Shown piece by piece: positions 19,501 to 29,816 of a DNA stretch of 64,000 nt (its first letter is position 1; each line of letters begins with the position of its first letter). A model generated the notes under the pieces. The model saw only the letters and a program-made list of their open reading frames with translations, did no database searches and was not told the DNA's origin. The DNA comes from CAYPHA01 sp964410215 (GTDB lineage Bacteria; Calditrichota; Calditrichia; Calditrichales; CAYPHA01): NCBI GenBank assembly GCA_964410215.1, contig CAYPHA010000007.1, positions 33,642 to 97,641 of the forward strand, given 5' to 3'. The position numbers and the translations under genes are program-made.

Positions 19501-20789
19501 ATAAATCCAAACTAAGCCGCGGTGATACATTGTTCGACTGGGATCCCTACTCATCGGTTATCGTGGCCGATAAATCAGGTAAAGTTCTTTTCCAGGATCT
19601 GATTGAGAACGTCACGTACAGGGAGGAACTCGACGAACAGACCGGGCGTAAGCAGCGGGTTGTAATTGAATCAAAGAATAAAAACCTGAATCCGCATATC
19701 ATCGTTACTGATCTTCAGGGTGAAAAACTGGGACAATATATTATTCCGGTAAAATCATTTCTGCAGGTAATGAATGGTGCGGAAGTCCACCAGGGAACCA
19801 TTCTGGTAAAAATTCCGCGTGAAATCGGAAAAACACGTGATATTACCGGCGGTCTGCCGCGGGTTGCCGAGCTTTTTGAGGCACGTCAGCCAAAAGAACG
19901 CGCCATCGTCAGCGAAATCGACGGATACGTGAAATTCGGGCCGATAAAAAGAGGTGTCCGGGAGATTGTCATCGAATCCGAACATGAGATTAAAAAATAT
20001 TCCGTGCCCCATGGTATGCATATCCTGGTCCACGAAAATGATTTTGTTGAGGCCGGTGAACGCCTGACAGACGGTGCAGTCGCTCCGGATGATATTCTGA
20101 ATATCAAGGGCCCCGGACAGGTTCAGGAATATCTGGTGAATGAAATCCAGGAGGTTTACCGCCTTCAGGGTGTAAAGATAAATGATAAGCATATTGGTAT
20201 TATCGTACGCCAGATGCTTCAGAAAGTCCGCGTCAAGGATTCCGGTGATACAAACTTTCTGGATGGTGATCAGGTGCATAAGATCGACTTCTTTGAAGAA
20301 AATGCGCGTATTGCCAATAAGATCGTTGTTACGGAACCGGGCGATTCGCTGTTTCGTGAGGGATCGGTTACGGATCGGAAAACAGTTGAAATGATCAACC
20401 GGGATCTTAAAAAGTCGAAGAAAAGCCCGATCAAATACCGCAAATCCAGACCGGCAGCGTTCAATCCGCTGCTCCTAGGGATCACCCAGGCGGCATTGAC
20501 CACAAAAAGCTTTATCTCGGCGGCTTCCTTCCAGGAAACCACGCAGGTGCTCACCGATGCCGCTACCGGGGGCAAGGAAGATGCATTGATCGGGTTGAAA
20601 GAGAATGTCATTATGGGACATCTGATCCCGGCAGGTACGGGTCTCTCTCAATACGATGACATGCGTATGGAAGTGGAACAGGCTGAAGAAGAACTCGAAG
20701 AGAATGCTGCCGGCGGAAGCGGGGATACGCTTGATAATAACATGGAACCCCATCCGGAAACGGATTCGGAAGAAAGTGTTGAAAGTTAA
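16509..20789 (+). CDS. rpoC: DNA-directed RNA polymerase beta' subunit
   Basis: The 1426-residue subunit starts at TTG 16509. The N-terminal zinc ribbon has CHCGKYK and CDRCG pairs. The catalytic Mg-binding loop NADFDGDQM is at 468-476 with Asp470, Asp472 and Asp474. The second Cys cluster lies around CEAKRGICANCYG. The C-terminal tail is acidic (EEELEENAAGGSG). It forms the active site with beta. The gene closes the rif block; a promoter for the str operon follows in the 69-bp gap. Confidence 0.99.
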   Translation: MQIKRSPNKFSKIIIGLASPNDILEQSHGEVTKPETINYRSFKPEKDGLFCEKIFGPVKDWECHCGKYKRIRYKGIICDRCGVEVTQKAVRRERMGHISLAVPVVHIWFFRSLPSKIGYLLDMSPKDLEKIIYYESYVVINPGKSTLKVKELINEEEYFNQLDAHGEYNDELTDDDQDKFVAKIGGEAIHHLLKMVEIEDTAIDLRKIVKSESSEQKKLEALKRLKVVEAFRVKEKTTEYRNKPEWMVLDVIPVIPPELRPLVPLEGGRFATSDLNDLYRRVIIRNNRLKKLLEIKAPEVILRNEKRMLQEAVDSLFDNSKRSAAMRSDGDRPLKSLSDMLKGKQGRFRQNLLGKRVDYSGRSVIVVGPELNLHECGLPKDMAIELFKPFIIRKLVERRFVKTVKSAKKLVERRGPEVWDILEEIIEDHPVMLNRAPTLHRLGIQAFQPVLIEGKAIRIHPLVCAAFNADFDGDQMAVHIPLSYEAQVETKMLMLSSHNILSPANGKPIAVPSQDIVLGCYYLTKMRRGVQGEDSIFSSQKEAIVAYNHEKIGLHARIKVRIDGELIETTTGRVVFNQIVPEGIGFINEILSKKSIGEIISRCYRFAGNKVTADFLDALKNMGFMFAMKSGASVGLSDIVVPKEKHILVKMAQDEVDEILDQYERGIITDGERYNKIIDIWTRITADVAETMFGKLQQAEQGFNPLYMMSDSGARGSKEQIRQLAGMRGLMAKPQKSLTGQTGEIIENPITANFLEGLSVIEYFISTHGARKGLADTALKTADAGYLTRRLVDVAQDVIVTEVDCGTILGVDVTDLKEGEEIIEPLADRVLGRVAAADLVEPSTGEVVCKRGEMIDEDMANIISSSSIDVVRVRSELTCEAKRGICANCYGRNLATGQIVDVGEAVGVMAAQSIGEPGTQLTLRTFHIGGTAAHIAAESHIASKADGKVKMSNLKVVENTGGDKIVIGRNGKIEIQDEDNRTISTYNVPYGATLRITDKSKLSRGDTLFDWDPYSSVIVADKSGKVLFQDLIENVTYREELDEQTGRKQRVVIESKNKNLNPHIIVTDLQGEKLGQYIIPVKSFLQVMNGAEVHQGTILVKIPREIGKTRDITGGLPRVAELFEARQPKERAIVSEIDGYVKFGPIKRGVREIVIESEHEIKKYSVPHGMHILVHENDFVEAGERLTDGAVAPDDILNIKGPGQVQEYLVNEIQEVYRLQGVKINDKHIGIIVRQMLQKVRVKDSGDTNFLDGDQVHKIDFFEENARIANKIVVTEPGDSLFREGSVTDRKTVEMINRDLKKSKKSPIKYRKSRPAAFNPLLLGITQAALTTKSFISAASFQETTQVLTDAATGGKEDALIGLKENVIMGHLIPAGTGLSQYDDMRMEVEQAEEELEENAAGGSGDTLDNNMEPHPETDSEESVES

Positions 20790-20797
20790 AAATAAAT

Positions 20798-20826
20798 TTG
20801 AAATAGAAGAGAATAGTATTTAAATT
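20798..20826 (+). promoter_or_regulatory. Putative internal promoter for the str/S10 region
   Basis: TTGAAA (20798-20803), 17-bp spacer, TAAATT (20821-20826), about 33 bp upstream of the rpsL start. The same -10 hexamer and spacing occur upstream of tig and at 39658 and 56053. It could give str-S10-spc-alpha genes their own transcription start. Confidence 0.55.
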
Positions 20827-20858
20827 ATGAGACTGTCACTTTTTCTGGAGGATTGGTT

Positions 20859-21230
20859 TTGCCCACGATAAATCAGCTTATTCGTAAAGGCCGGAAAGTG
20901 GTTACGAAGAAGAACAAAGCACCGGCGTTAGGTTCCTGTCCGCAAAAGCGGGGAGTATGTACAAGGGTTTATACGACGACGCCCAAGAAGCCTAATTCAG
21001 CCTTACGAAAAGTCGCGCGTGTGCGTTTGACAAATAGTATAGAAGTGACGGCTTACATCCCCGGTGAGGGTCATAATCTTCAGGAGCACTCCATTGTGAT
21101 GATTCGCGGTGGTCGTGTTAAGGATCTGCCGGGTGTGCGGTACCATATTATTCGTGGTACACTTGATACCAGTGGCGTTGAAGACCGCAAGCAGGGCCGT
21201 TCCAAGTATGGAGCTAAAAAACCTAAGTAA
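20859..21230 (+). CDS. rpsL: 30S ribosomal protein S12
   Basis: 123 residues from TTG 20859, which follows CTGGAGG (20845-20851) at a good distance and yields the standard MPTINQLIRKG beginning; the in-frame TTG at 20853 would add two unusual residues. The decoding-centre segments TTPKKPNSALRK and PGEGHNLQEHS are wild type at the classical streptomycin-resistance lysine in PKKPNS. Confidence 0.97.
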   Translation: MPTINQLIRKGRKVVTKKNKAPALGSCPQKRGVCTRVYTTTPKKPNSALRKVARVRLTNSIEVTAYIPGEGHNLQEHSIVMIRGGRVKDLPGVRYHIIRGTLDTSGVEDRKQGRSKYGAKKPK

Positions 21231-21253
21231 ATAAAGGGTAATCTGGAGACACT

Positions 21254-21724
21254 ATGTCAAGAAGAAGAAGGGCGCAAAAACGAGTTATATTGCCCGATCC
21301 GAAATATAAAGATATGGTTGTGGCTAAATTTATTAACGGACTCATGCAGCAGGGGAAAAAGAGTGTTGCTGAGAAAATCTTCTATGCCTCGATGGATATT
21401 ATTGAGAAGCGTATAAAAGAAGATCCGTTGGCGGTCTTTAAGAAGGCCATGGATAATGTGGCGCCGCTCCTTGAGGTGAAATCACGGCGAGTTGGTGGTG
21501 CAACATACCAGGTTCCCATTGAAGTGCGGTCCGGACGCCGGCAGGCGCTGGCAATACGCTGGCTTGTTCGTTATTCAAGAGCGCGCAGTGAGCGTACGAT
21601 GGCTGAACGGCTTGCCAATGAATTGACGGCAGCTTATAAGAGTGAAGGTTCCAGTGTTAAAAAACGGGAAGATACACATAAAATGGCAGAAGCAAACAAG
21701 GCTTTTGCACACTTCAGATGGTAA
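21254..21724 (+). CDS. rpsG: 30S ribosomal protein S7
   Basis: 156 residues starting MSRRRRAQKRVILPDP with the S7 signature region VAKFINGLMQQGKKSVAEKI. S7 organises the head of the 30S subunit near the E site. 23 bp from rpsL and 15 bp from fusA. Confidence 0.98.
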   Translation: MSRRRRAQKRVILPDPKYKDMVVAKFINGLMQQGKKSVAEKIFYASMDIIEKRIKEDPLAVFKKAMDNVAPLLEVKSRRVGGATYQVPIEVRSGRRQALAIRWLVRYSRARSERTMAERLANELTAAYKSEGSSVKKREDTHKMAEANKAFAHFRW

Positions 21725-21739
21725 GTAGAGCTTCATAAG

Positions 21740-23821
21740 ATGGCTAAAGTCACGAATAAAAAGAACGTAAGAAATATCGGTATAATGGCGCACATCGATG
21801 CCGGCAAGACGACGACGACCGAGCGCATCCTGTTTTATACCGGACGGTTACACCGTATGGGAGAAGTGCATGACGGTGCCGCGACAATGGACTGGATGGA
21901 CCAGGAAAAAGAACGCGGAATCACCATAACGTCGGCTGCAACCACCGCCCATTGGAAGAATTCGGAAATCAATATTATTGATACGCCGGGTCATGTTGAT
22001 TTTACGGTGGAGGTGGAACGTTCCCTCCGTGTTCTGGATGGCGCTGTCGCCCTTTTCTGTGCCGTCGGGGGCGTGGAGCCACAGTCTGAAACCGTTTGGC
22101 GCCAGGCGGATAAATATCATGTTCCCCGAATCGCGTTTGTGAATAAAATGGATCGTATCGGTGCCGATTTCTACAATGTTCTGGATATGATGCGGAATCG
22201 CCTGGGTGCAAATCCGGTTCCCATGCAGATACCGATGGGAGAGGGCGATCTTTTTACCGGGCTGGTCGATCTCGTCGAAATGAAATCTGTTATTTATAAC
22301 GAGAGTACATTCGGATCGCAGTTTGAAGAAGGCGAAGTTCCCAAGGGGCTTATTGAAAAGGCGAATAAGTATCGAACAGATATTATTGAAGCGGTTGCCG
22401 ATTATGATGACGCCCTGATGGAAAAGTACCTGGAAGGTGAAGAAATTAGTAAAGACGAGTTAAAGCAAGCCATTCGTAAAGCTACGCTCGATATTAAAAT
22501 CATTCCCGTATTTGTGGGTTCCGCATTTAAAAACAAGGGTGTTCAGCGGCTGCTGGATGGTATTATCGATTATCTGCCGTCGCCGCTGGATAACGGGTCG
22601 GTAACCGGTATCAGCCCGAAAACAGAAAAACAGGTCGTGCGTCATCCTTCCGATGATGATCCTTTTTCCGCCCTGGCCTTTAAGGTAATGGTCGATCCGT
22701 ATGTCGGCCGGCTGACCTTTGTGAGGGTCTATTCGGGTCGGTTGAAGAGCGGCTCTTATGTTTATAATACAATTAGTGATAAAAAAGAACGCGTCGGCCG
22801 TATCCTGCGTATGCATGCCAATCACCGTGAGGATATCGATGCCGTAGTGGCCGGAGATATCGTTGCCATTGTCGGCCTTAAAGATACGCGTACCGGTGAT
22901 ACGCTCTGTGATGAGTCAAATCACATCATACTTGAGTCGATGAATTTTCCGGAGCCGGTTATTTCGGTTGCGGTTGAGCCGAAAACAAAGGCTGATCAGG
23001 ATAAACTGAGCCAGTCACTGATCAAACTCAGTGACGAGGATCCCACGTTTCACGTAAAAACCGACGAAGAAACGGGTCAGACAATTATCAGTGGTATGGG
23101 TGAGTTGCACCTGGAGATTATTGTCGACCGCCTGCTGCGCGAGTTTAAAGTAGGCGCCAATGTCGGCCGGCCGCAGGTGGCCTACAAAGAAACGATCACG
23201 AGGATGGTTGAGGCGGAAGGCAAATTTGTGCGCCAGTCCGGTGGGCGCGGCCAGTATGGACATGTCGTGATCGAAGCCGAGCCGAATGAACCCGGTAAGG
23301 GTTTTGAGTTTGAAGACAAAATTGTCGGCGGAGTGATTCCAAGAGAGTATATTCCCGCTGTAAAACAGGGTATTGAAGGGGCATTGAAAAACGGTGTTAT
23401 AGCGGGTTATCCGATTGAAGATGTGAAAGTGCGGTTGTTTGACGGATCGTTTCACGATGTGGATTCCAGCGAAATGGCATTCAAGGTTGCCGGGTCCATG
23501 GCCATGCAGGAAGCGGCGAGAAGAGCGAATCCCGCCTTGCTTGAGCCGGTATTCAGTATTGAAGTGGTCGTACCTGAAGAGTACCTGGGTGATGTGATTG
23601 GTGATCTGAATTCACGCCGTGGTAAGATTTCAGGTATCCTGCCGCGAAAAGATGCCCAGGTGGTTAACGGTATGGTGCCCTTAAGCGAGATGTTTGGTTA
23701 TGCAACCGTGTTACGTTCTGTAACACAGGGACGTGCAATCTATTCCATGCAGTTTTCGCACTATGAAAAAGTATCTGAAAGTATACAGAAAGAAATATTA
23801 GAAAAAAAGCAAAGTCATTAA
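21740..23821 (+). CDS. fusA: Elongation factor G
   Basis: The 693-residue translocation GTPase has G1 AHIDAGKTTT, the switch-2 motif DTPGHVDF and G4 NKMD, followed by domains II-V typical of canonical EF-G (GGRGQYGHVVIEAEP in domain IV). It drives tRNA-mRNA movement on the ribosome. It sits in the classic rpsL-rpsG-fusA-tuf order. Confidence 0.99.
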   Translation: MAKVTNKKNVRNIGIMAHIDAGKTTTTERILFYTGRLHRMGEVHDGAATMDWMDQEKERGITITSAATTAHWKNSEINIIDTPGHVDFTVEVERSLRVLDGAVALFCAVGGVEPQSETVWRQADKYHVPRIAFVNKMDRIGADFYNVLDMMRNRLGANPVPMQIPMGEGDLFTGLVDLVEMKSVIYNESTFGSQFEEGEVPKGLIEKANKYRTDIIEAVADYDDALMEKYLEGEEISKDELKQAIRKATLDIKIIPVFVGSAFKNKGVQRLLDGIIDYLPSPLDNGSVTGISPKTEKQVVRHPSDDDPFSALAFKVMVDPYVGRLTFVRVYSGRLKSGSYVYNTISDKKERVGRILRMHANHREDIDAVVAGDIVAIVGLKDTRTGDTLCDESNHIILESMNFPEPVISVAVEPKTKADQDKLSQSLIKLSDEDPTFHVKTDEETGQTIISGMGELHLEIIVDRLLREFKVGANVGRPQVAYKETITRMVEAEGKFVRQSGGRGQYGHVVIEAEPNEPGKGFEFEDKIVGGVIPREYIPAVKQGIEGALKNGVIAGYPIEDVKVRLFDGSFHDVDSSEMAFKVAGSMAMQEAARRANPALLEPVFSIEVVVPEEYLGDVIGDLNSRRGKISGILPRKDAQVVNGMVPLSEMFGYATVLRSVTQGRAIYSMQFSHYEKVSESIQKEILEKKQSH

Positions 23822-23858
23822 AATTAACGATTTAGCTTAATTCCCGGAGGAGAGACTA

Positions 23859-25049
<1,191 letters not shown>

Positions 25050-25088
25050 GCATGAGAGATATTGATAATCGTTAATTAATGGAGCTTG

Positions 25089-25400
25089 ATGGTGGCAAAC
25101 CAAAGCATTAGAATCAGATTAAAAGCTTATGATCACAACCTGATTGATAAGTCCACGGATAAGATCATCCGTACGGCCCGTTCAACAGGGGCTGTAATTT
25201 CCGGGCCGATACCGTTGCCCACGGATCGTTCGGTCTATACCGTTCTCCGGTCACCTCATGTGGATAAAAAATCGCGTGAGCAATTTGAAACAAGGATTCA
25301 TAAGCGCCTGATCGATATCTTGAACGCAACAGGAAAAACAGTAGACGCCCTGATGAAGCTGGAATTGCCGGCTGGTGTGGATATCGAAATTAAAACATGA
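25089..25400 (+). CDS. rpsJ: 30S ribosomal protein S10
   Basis: About 103 residues with the S10/NusE signature IRIRLKAYDHNLIDKSTDKI. S10 is a head protein of 30S and also NusE in antitermination. Start choice: TTG 25086, ATG 25089 and GTG 25092 are adjacent in frame after GGAG (25081-25084); I take ATG, but GTG gives the more usual MANQ-like start and better spacing. First gene of the S10 block. Confidence 0.96.
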   Translation: MVANQSIRIRLKAYDHNLIDKSTDKIIRTARSTGAVISGPIPLPTDRSVYTVLRSPHVDKKSREQFETRIHKRLIDILNATGKTVDALMKLELPAGVDIEIKT

Positions 25401-25425
25401 AGCATTTGAGATCTCGGAGTGAATA

Positions 25426-26043
25426 ATGTCAGGATTATTAGGACGCAAAAAAGGTATGACGCAGCTCTTTACTGAGCAGGGACTGGTGGTGCCGGTTACA
25501 ATTATTGAAGCGGGGCCCTGTTACGTCGCTCAGGTGAAGACCAAAGAGACGGATGGATATGATGCCGTTCAGTTGTCATTCGATAAAGTGCGTGAAAAAA
25601 ATGTAACCAGACCCAGGATTGGTCATTTTAAAAAAGCCGGTGTGGAGCCTGCCCGTCATCTTCGTGAATTTGATTTCAGTGATGTGGAAAAAATGGACAT
25701 AGGCAGCGAGGTGAAGGTTGATATTTTTCAGCAGGGAACTCTCGTAAAAGTAACAGGTGTTTCCAAAGGTAAGGGATTTCAGGGCGGTGTTAAGCGTCAC
25801 GGCTTCGGCGGCGGACCCAAAACACATGGACAGTCCGATCGTCTTCGTGCACCCGGTTCACTGGGGCAAAGTTCTTATCCTTCCCGTGTATTCAAGGGAT
25901 TGAAAATGGCCGGACGTATGGGAAATGACCGGAAGACCCTTAAGACTGTTGAGGTGATTAAGGTTGATGCGGAAAGCAATCTGATTTTCCTGAAGGGTCC
26001 TGTTCCGGGAGCCAAAAATTCACTGGTTGAGATTACAAATTAG
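25426..26043 (+). CDS. rplC: 50S ribosomal protein L3
   Basis: 205 residues; the beginning GLLGRKKGMTQLF and the loop reaching the peptidyl-transferase centre (GVKRHGFGGGPKTHGQSDR) are diagnostic. Early 50S assembly protein. CGGAG precedes the ATG. Confidence 0.98.
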   Translation: MSGLLGRKKGMTQLFTEQGLVVPVTIIEAGPCYVAQVKTKETDGYDAVQLSFDKVREKNVTRPRIGHFKKAGVEPARHLREFDFSDVEKMDIGSEVKVDIFQQGTLVKVTGVSKGKGFQGGVKRHGFGGGPKTHGQSDRLRAPGSLGQSSYPSRVFKGLKMAGRMGNDRKTLKTVEVIKVDAESNLIFLKGPVPGAKNSLVEITN

Positions 26044-26058
26044 TCAATAGGTATGAAC

Positions 26059-26688
26059 ATGAAAGTGCATATATTCGCAGAAGATGGTAAAAAGACAGAA
26101 AAGCAGGTTGAGCTTGATAAAAAGGTGTTTGCTATAGAGCCGAATGATCATGCCATCTGGTATGCCGTCAAGGTGGTTCGTGCAAACGGTCGCCAGGGTA
26201 CGCATGCTACCAAGGGCAGGGTTGAGGTTGCCGGTGGCGGACGCAAACCATTTCGCCAGAAGGGCACCGGACGGGCTCGCCAGGGTACGACTCGTGCACC
26301 GCACCATGTAGGTGGTGGACGTGTATTCGGTCCGTCACCCCGGGATTATACGATGAAGATCAGTAAAAAATTAAAAAACCTGGCACGCCGTTCTGCGCTT
26401 ACCTATAAGGCGAAAAATAAAAAAGTGCTCATCGTCGAAAATTTTGATTATGATGCGCCGTCTACGAAAAAAATGAAAACACTTTTGGATTCGATTAATC
26501 CGGAGGCACGCAGTGTCCTGTTTTGCACGGCGGATTATTCAAAAAATATATTACGTTCCGCAACAAATCTCTATAAGGTAGAGGTTAGGGAGTCTGCAAC
26601 ATTCTCTACCTATGATATAATGAAGGCTGATACTGTGATCATGCAGGAAGGTGCTCTTTCAAAAGTAAGTGAGGTACTTGGGAAATGA
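26059..26688 (+). CDS. rplD: 50S ribosomal protein L4
   Basis: About 209 residues. The extended loop lining the exit tunnel (RKPFRQKGTGRARQGTTR, GGGRVFGPSPRDY) is intact at macrolide-relevant positions. ATG 26059 is preferred over ATG 26053 because AATAGG ends at 26051. The last 4 bases overlap the rplW start, implying translational coupling. Confidence 0.97.
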   Translation: MKVHIFAEDGKKTEKQVELDKKVFAIEPNDHAIWYAVKVVRANGRQGTHATKGRVEVAGGGRKPFRQKGTGRARQGTTRAPHHVGGGRVFGPSPRDYTMKISKKLKNLARRSALTYKAKNKKVLIVENFDYDAPSTKKMKTLLDSINPEARSVLFCTADYSKNILRSATNLYKVEVRESATFSTYDIMKADTVIMQEGALSKVSEVLGK

Positions 26689-26981
26689 AACGTAAGATTT
26701 TGATAAAACCTCTTTATACAGAGAAGATGGCAGCGTTGCAGGATACCATGAACAAGTATGCATTCCAGGTATCGACGGATTCAAATAAAATTGAAATTAA
26801 GAATGAAGTTGAAAAACGGTTTGATGTGAAAGTAAAAACAGTGCAGACTATGCGCTTCCGCGGAAAAATGCGTCAGCAGTTAACGCGCGCAGGACGCTTT
26901 TACGGTCGTCGCCCGGAATGGAAGAAAGCAATTGTGACTCTGGAAAGCGGTCATAAAATCGAACTGTTTGGTCATGCATAA
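26685..26981 (+). CDS. rplW: 50S ribosomal protein L23
   Basis: 98 residues starting MKRKILIKPLYTEKM with the KYAFQVSTDSNKIEIKNEVE core. L23 surrounds the tunnel exit and is the docking site of trigger factor and SRP. ATG overlaps the rplD stop (ATGA). Confidence 0.97.
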   Translation: MKRKILIKPLYTEKMAALQDTMNKYAFQVSTDSNKIEIKNEVEKRFDVKVKTVQTMRFRGKMRQQLTRAGRFYGRRPEWKKAIVTLESGHKIELFGHA

Positions 26982-27001
26982 GATGAAAACGGGGTTCGCT
27001 G

Positions 27002-27826
27002 ATGGCAATTAAAAGTTTTAAACCGACAACACCGGGACAGAGATACAAAACAGTCAGTGATTTTAAGGAAATTACGAAGACAGAGCCGGAAAAGTCACTG
27101 CTGGCTCCCCTGAAAAAATCGGGTGGGCGTAATCATCACGGTCGTATAACATCGTGGCAGAAGGGTGGCGGTCATAAAAGGCGGTATCGTATTATCGATT
27201 TTAAGCGTAACAAATATGATATACCTGCAACCGTGGCCGGCATTGAATATGATCCTAACCGCACGGCGCGGATTGCGCTTTTACATTATGCGGACGGTGA
27301 GAAGCGGTATATTCTTGCACCTGATGGTTTAAAGGTGGGTGATACGGTTGTATCGGGCGAATCCGTGGAGATTAGAACGGGCAACTCATTGCCTTTAGAG
27401 CGCATACCGGTAGGTGTTATGGTACATGCTATCGAGTTGAAGCAAAAAAAAGGTGCACAGATAGCCCGTAGTGCGGGTGCATCTGCTCAGCTGGTTGCAA
27501 AAGAGGGCAAGTGGGCCATGTTGAAACTGCCATCCGGTGAAGTGCGGAAGGTACCTCTGGTTTGTTTCGCTACGATCGGACAGGTATCAAATATAGACCA
27601 CATGAATATTTCACTCGGGAAAGCCGGCCGGTCCCGTTGGCTGGGGCGTCGCCCCAATGTCCGCGGCGTGGCCATGAATCCCATCGATCACCCGATGGGC
27701 GGTGGTGAAGGGAAGTCTTCCGGAGGTCGTCATCCCTGTTCGCCCTGGGGCGTACTCAGTAAAGGGTTGAAAACGCGTAAGAAAAATAAAAAATCGAATG
27801 AATTAATAGTCAAGCGCCGTAAATAG
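27002..27826 (+). CDS. rplB: 50S ribosomal protein L2
   Basis: 274 residues. The conserved C-terminal segment NPIDHPMGGGEGKSSGGRHP contains the His needed in the family for peptidyl-transferase function. RNA-binding OB and SH3-like domains precede it (GHKRRYRIIDFKRNK). Confidence 0.99.
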   Translation: MAIKSFKPTTPGQRYKTVSDFKEITKTEPEKSLLAPLKKSGGRNHHGRITSWQKGGGHKRRYRIIDFKRNKYDIPATVAGIEYDPNRTARIALLHYADGEKRYILAPDGLKVGDTVVSGESVEIRTGNSLPLERIPVGVMVHAIELKQKKGAQIARSAGASAQLVAKEGKWAMLKLPSGEVRKVPLVCFATIGQVSNIDHMNISLGKAGRSRWLGRRPNVRGVAMNPIDHPMGGGEGKSSGGRHPCSPWGVLSKGLKTRKKNKKSNELIVKRRK

Positions 27827-27839
27827 GAGAGGTTAGCTG

Positions 27840-28127
27840 ATGGCTCGCTCAGTTAAAAAGGGTCCGTATATCAATGAGGCCTTAGCAAAGAAAATTGACA
27901 AACTAAACAGCGATTCGAAAAAAGAGGTTATAAAGACCTGGGCACGCAGATCCACTATACCGCCTGAATTTGTCGGGCATACTATTGCGGTTCATAATGG
28001 TAAAAAATTCATACCGGTTTACATCTCGGAAAACATGGTTGGCCACAAGCTCGGAGAGTTTGCACCGACGCGCACATTTCGGGGGCATGGTGGTAAACTG
28101 GCTGAGCGAATGTCACGCATAAAGTAA
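27840..28127 (+). CDS. rpsS: 30S ribosomal protein S19
   Basis: 95 residues starting MARSVKKGPYINEAL with the conserved VGHTIAVHNGKKFIPVYI and GHKLGEFAPTRTFRGH segments. Binds 16S rRNA in the head with S13. 13 bp from rplB. Confidence 0.98.
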   Translation: MARSVKKGPYINEALAKKIDKLNSDSKKEVIKTWARRSTIPPEFVGHTIAVHNGKKFIPVYISENMVGHKLGEFAPTRTFRGHGGKLAERMSRIK

Positions 28128-28145
28128 CGTCAAAGGGTGTTTCAG

Positions 28146-28484
28146 ATGGAAGCTGTTGCTAAATCAAAATATATCAGAATATCTCCCAGGAAAGTTCGTC
28201 AGGTGCTTGATCTTGTACGCGGCCTGGATGTTGAAGAAGCGTTGAATCTGCTTCACTTCACCAGGAAGAATGCGGCGGAAGCAATTTCAAAAACGATCAA
28301 TTCAGCTTTTCATAATCTGGGGAATGTGGAAGAAGGCGAGCGCGTCGATATGAAAGACGTAGTGATCAAAGAAGCGTATGTGGATAGTGGTCCTACATTA
28401 AAGCGTTTTCGTCCGATGTCCATGGGGCGTGCGGGGCGTATTCGCAAGCGTACCTCTCACATCACGATAATAGTCGAGCATTAA
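28146..28484 (+). CDS. rplV: 50S ribosomal protein L22
   Basis: 112 residues. ATG 28146 follows AAAGGG (28132-28137) at 8 bp and is chosen over in-frame GTG 28137. Core KYIRISPRKVRQVLDLVRG and the tunnel beta-hairpin (LKRFRPMSMGRAGRIRKRTSH) are intact. Confidence 0.97.
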   Translation: MEAVAKSKYIRISPRKVRQVLDLVRGLDVEEALNLLHFTRKNAAEAISKTINSAFHNLGNVEEGERVDMKDVVIKEAYVDSGPTLKRFRPMSMGRAGRIRKRTSHITIIVEH

Positions 28485-28513
28485 AAGATCTTCAAAAGTA
28501 AGGAGAAATCGTT

Positions 28514-29146
28514 TTGGGTCAGAAAGTCAATCCAATCGGTTTGCGACTCGGGATAATTAAAAACTGGAATAGCAGCTGGTTTGACGAAAAAAAATTTGCT
28601 GATAAATTGCAGGAAGACCTGAAAGTCCGCAAATACATTCGAAACCGTTTGAACAAAGCGGCGGTTTCCAAGATCGAGATTGAGCGGACGGTGAAGCGTG
28701 TTATTCTTACGGTTCATACAGCGCGTCCGGGTATTGTTATCGGTAAAAAAGGGGCGGAAGTGGATAAGTTGCGTGAAGAGTTGCGCGCGCTTACCGGTAA
28801 AGAGGTTCAGATCAATATTCAGGAAATCAAGAAACCGGAACTGGATGCGTATTTGGTTGCTGAAAACGTTGCCAGGCAGCTGGAAGGAAAAGTCAGTTTT
28901 CGCCGGGCCATGAAAAAAGCGATAACATCGACCATGCGTCTTGGTGCCGAAGGTATCAAAATTATGTGTTCCGGAAGGTTGGGTGGTGCAGAAATGGCCC
29001 GTACCGAACAGTATAAAGAAGGTCGGATTCCTTTGCATACGCTTCGTGCGGATATTGATTATGCGACTGCAACATCCCGGACGACATACGGAGCAATTGG
29101 TGTTAAAGTCTGGATTTTCAACGGTGAAGTGATCGGCAAACGATAG
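28514..29146 (+). CDS. rpsC: 30S ribosomal protein S3
   Basis: 210 residues from TTG 28514 after AAGGAG (28499-28504). Starts MGQKVNPIGLRLGI; the KH domain GxxG is IGKKGAEV. S3 forms part of the mRNA entry helicase centre. Confidence 0.98.
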   Translation: MGQKVNPIGLRLGIIKNWNSSWFDEKKFADKLQEDLKVRKYIRNRLNKAAVSKIEIERTVKRVILTVHTARPGIVIGKKGAEVDKLREELRALTGKEVQINIQEIKKPELDAYLVAENVARQLEGKVSFRRAMKKAITSTMRLGAEGIKIMCSGRLGGAEMARTEQYKEGRIPLHTLRADIDYATATSRTTYGAIGVKVWIFNGEVIGKR

Positions 29147-29168
29147 AATGTTTTAGGAGTCTATTCTC

Positions 29169-29576
29169 ATGTTAATGCCAAAACGGGTAAAATACAGGAA
29201 AAAACAACGCGGTAGGATGAAGGGCAATGCCCAGAAGGGGAATTATATTGCTTTTGGAACGTTTGGACTCAAAGCACTTGAATCCGGATGGATCACCAGC
29301 CGTCAGATAGAGGCGACACGTGTTGCCATTACGCGACATGTGAAAAGGGGTGGAAAGGTTTGGATTCGGATTTTCCCGGATAAACCGGTCACCAAGAAGC
29401 CTGCTGAAACGCGCATGGGTAAAGGAAAGGGGTCGCCGGAATACTGGGTCGCCGTCGTCAAACCGGGACGCATCCTGTTCGAGCTGGAAGGTGTTTCCCG
29501 GGAGCTGGCGAAAGAGGCGATGAGACTCGCGTCACATAAGTTGCCCATCAAGACCAAGTTTGTAATGGATGAATAG
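29169..29576 (+). CDS. rplP: 50S ribosomal protein L16
   Basis: 135 residues starting MLMPKRVKYRKKQRGRMKG, with the family motif MGKGKGSPEYWVAVVKPGR. Contacts the A-site tRNA region of 23S rRNA. TAGGAG precedes the ATG. Confidence 0.98.
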   Translation: MLMPKRVKYRKKQRGRMKGNAQKGNYIAFGTFGLKALESGWITSRQIEATRVAITRHVKRGGKVWIRIFPDKPVTKKPAETRMGKGKGSPEYWVAVVKPGRILFELEGVSRELAKEAMRLASHKLPIKTKFVMDE

Positions 29577-29588
29577 TAAGGACAGGTA

Positions 29589-29798
29589 ATGAAGAGCAAA
29601 GAAGATTTAAAAGGATTAAGCGTCGAAGAGCTTCAGGAAAAGCTCGAACAGGCGACAGAGGAGCTGGAGAACCTGCAGTTGCAGAAGGCTTCTCATCAAA
29701 TCAGTAATCCCATACGTATCCGGTTTGTGCGCCGGGAAATAGCGCGGTTGAAAACAGTGATACATCAGCATGAACGGGGCTTGGTTAAAGAAGCATAA
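29589..29798 (+). CDS. rpmC: 50S ribosomal protein L29
   Basis: 69 residues of two antiparallel helices; diagnostic end IRFVRREIARLKTVIHQHE. Located near the tunnel exit beside L23. AAGGACAGGT precedes the ATG. Confidence 0.96.
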   Translation: MKSKEDLKGLSVEELQEKLEQATEELENLQLQKASHQISNPIRIRFVRREIARLKTVIHQHERGLVKEA

Positions 29799-29816
29799 TA
29801 AACAGGCGGAAGAGGT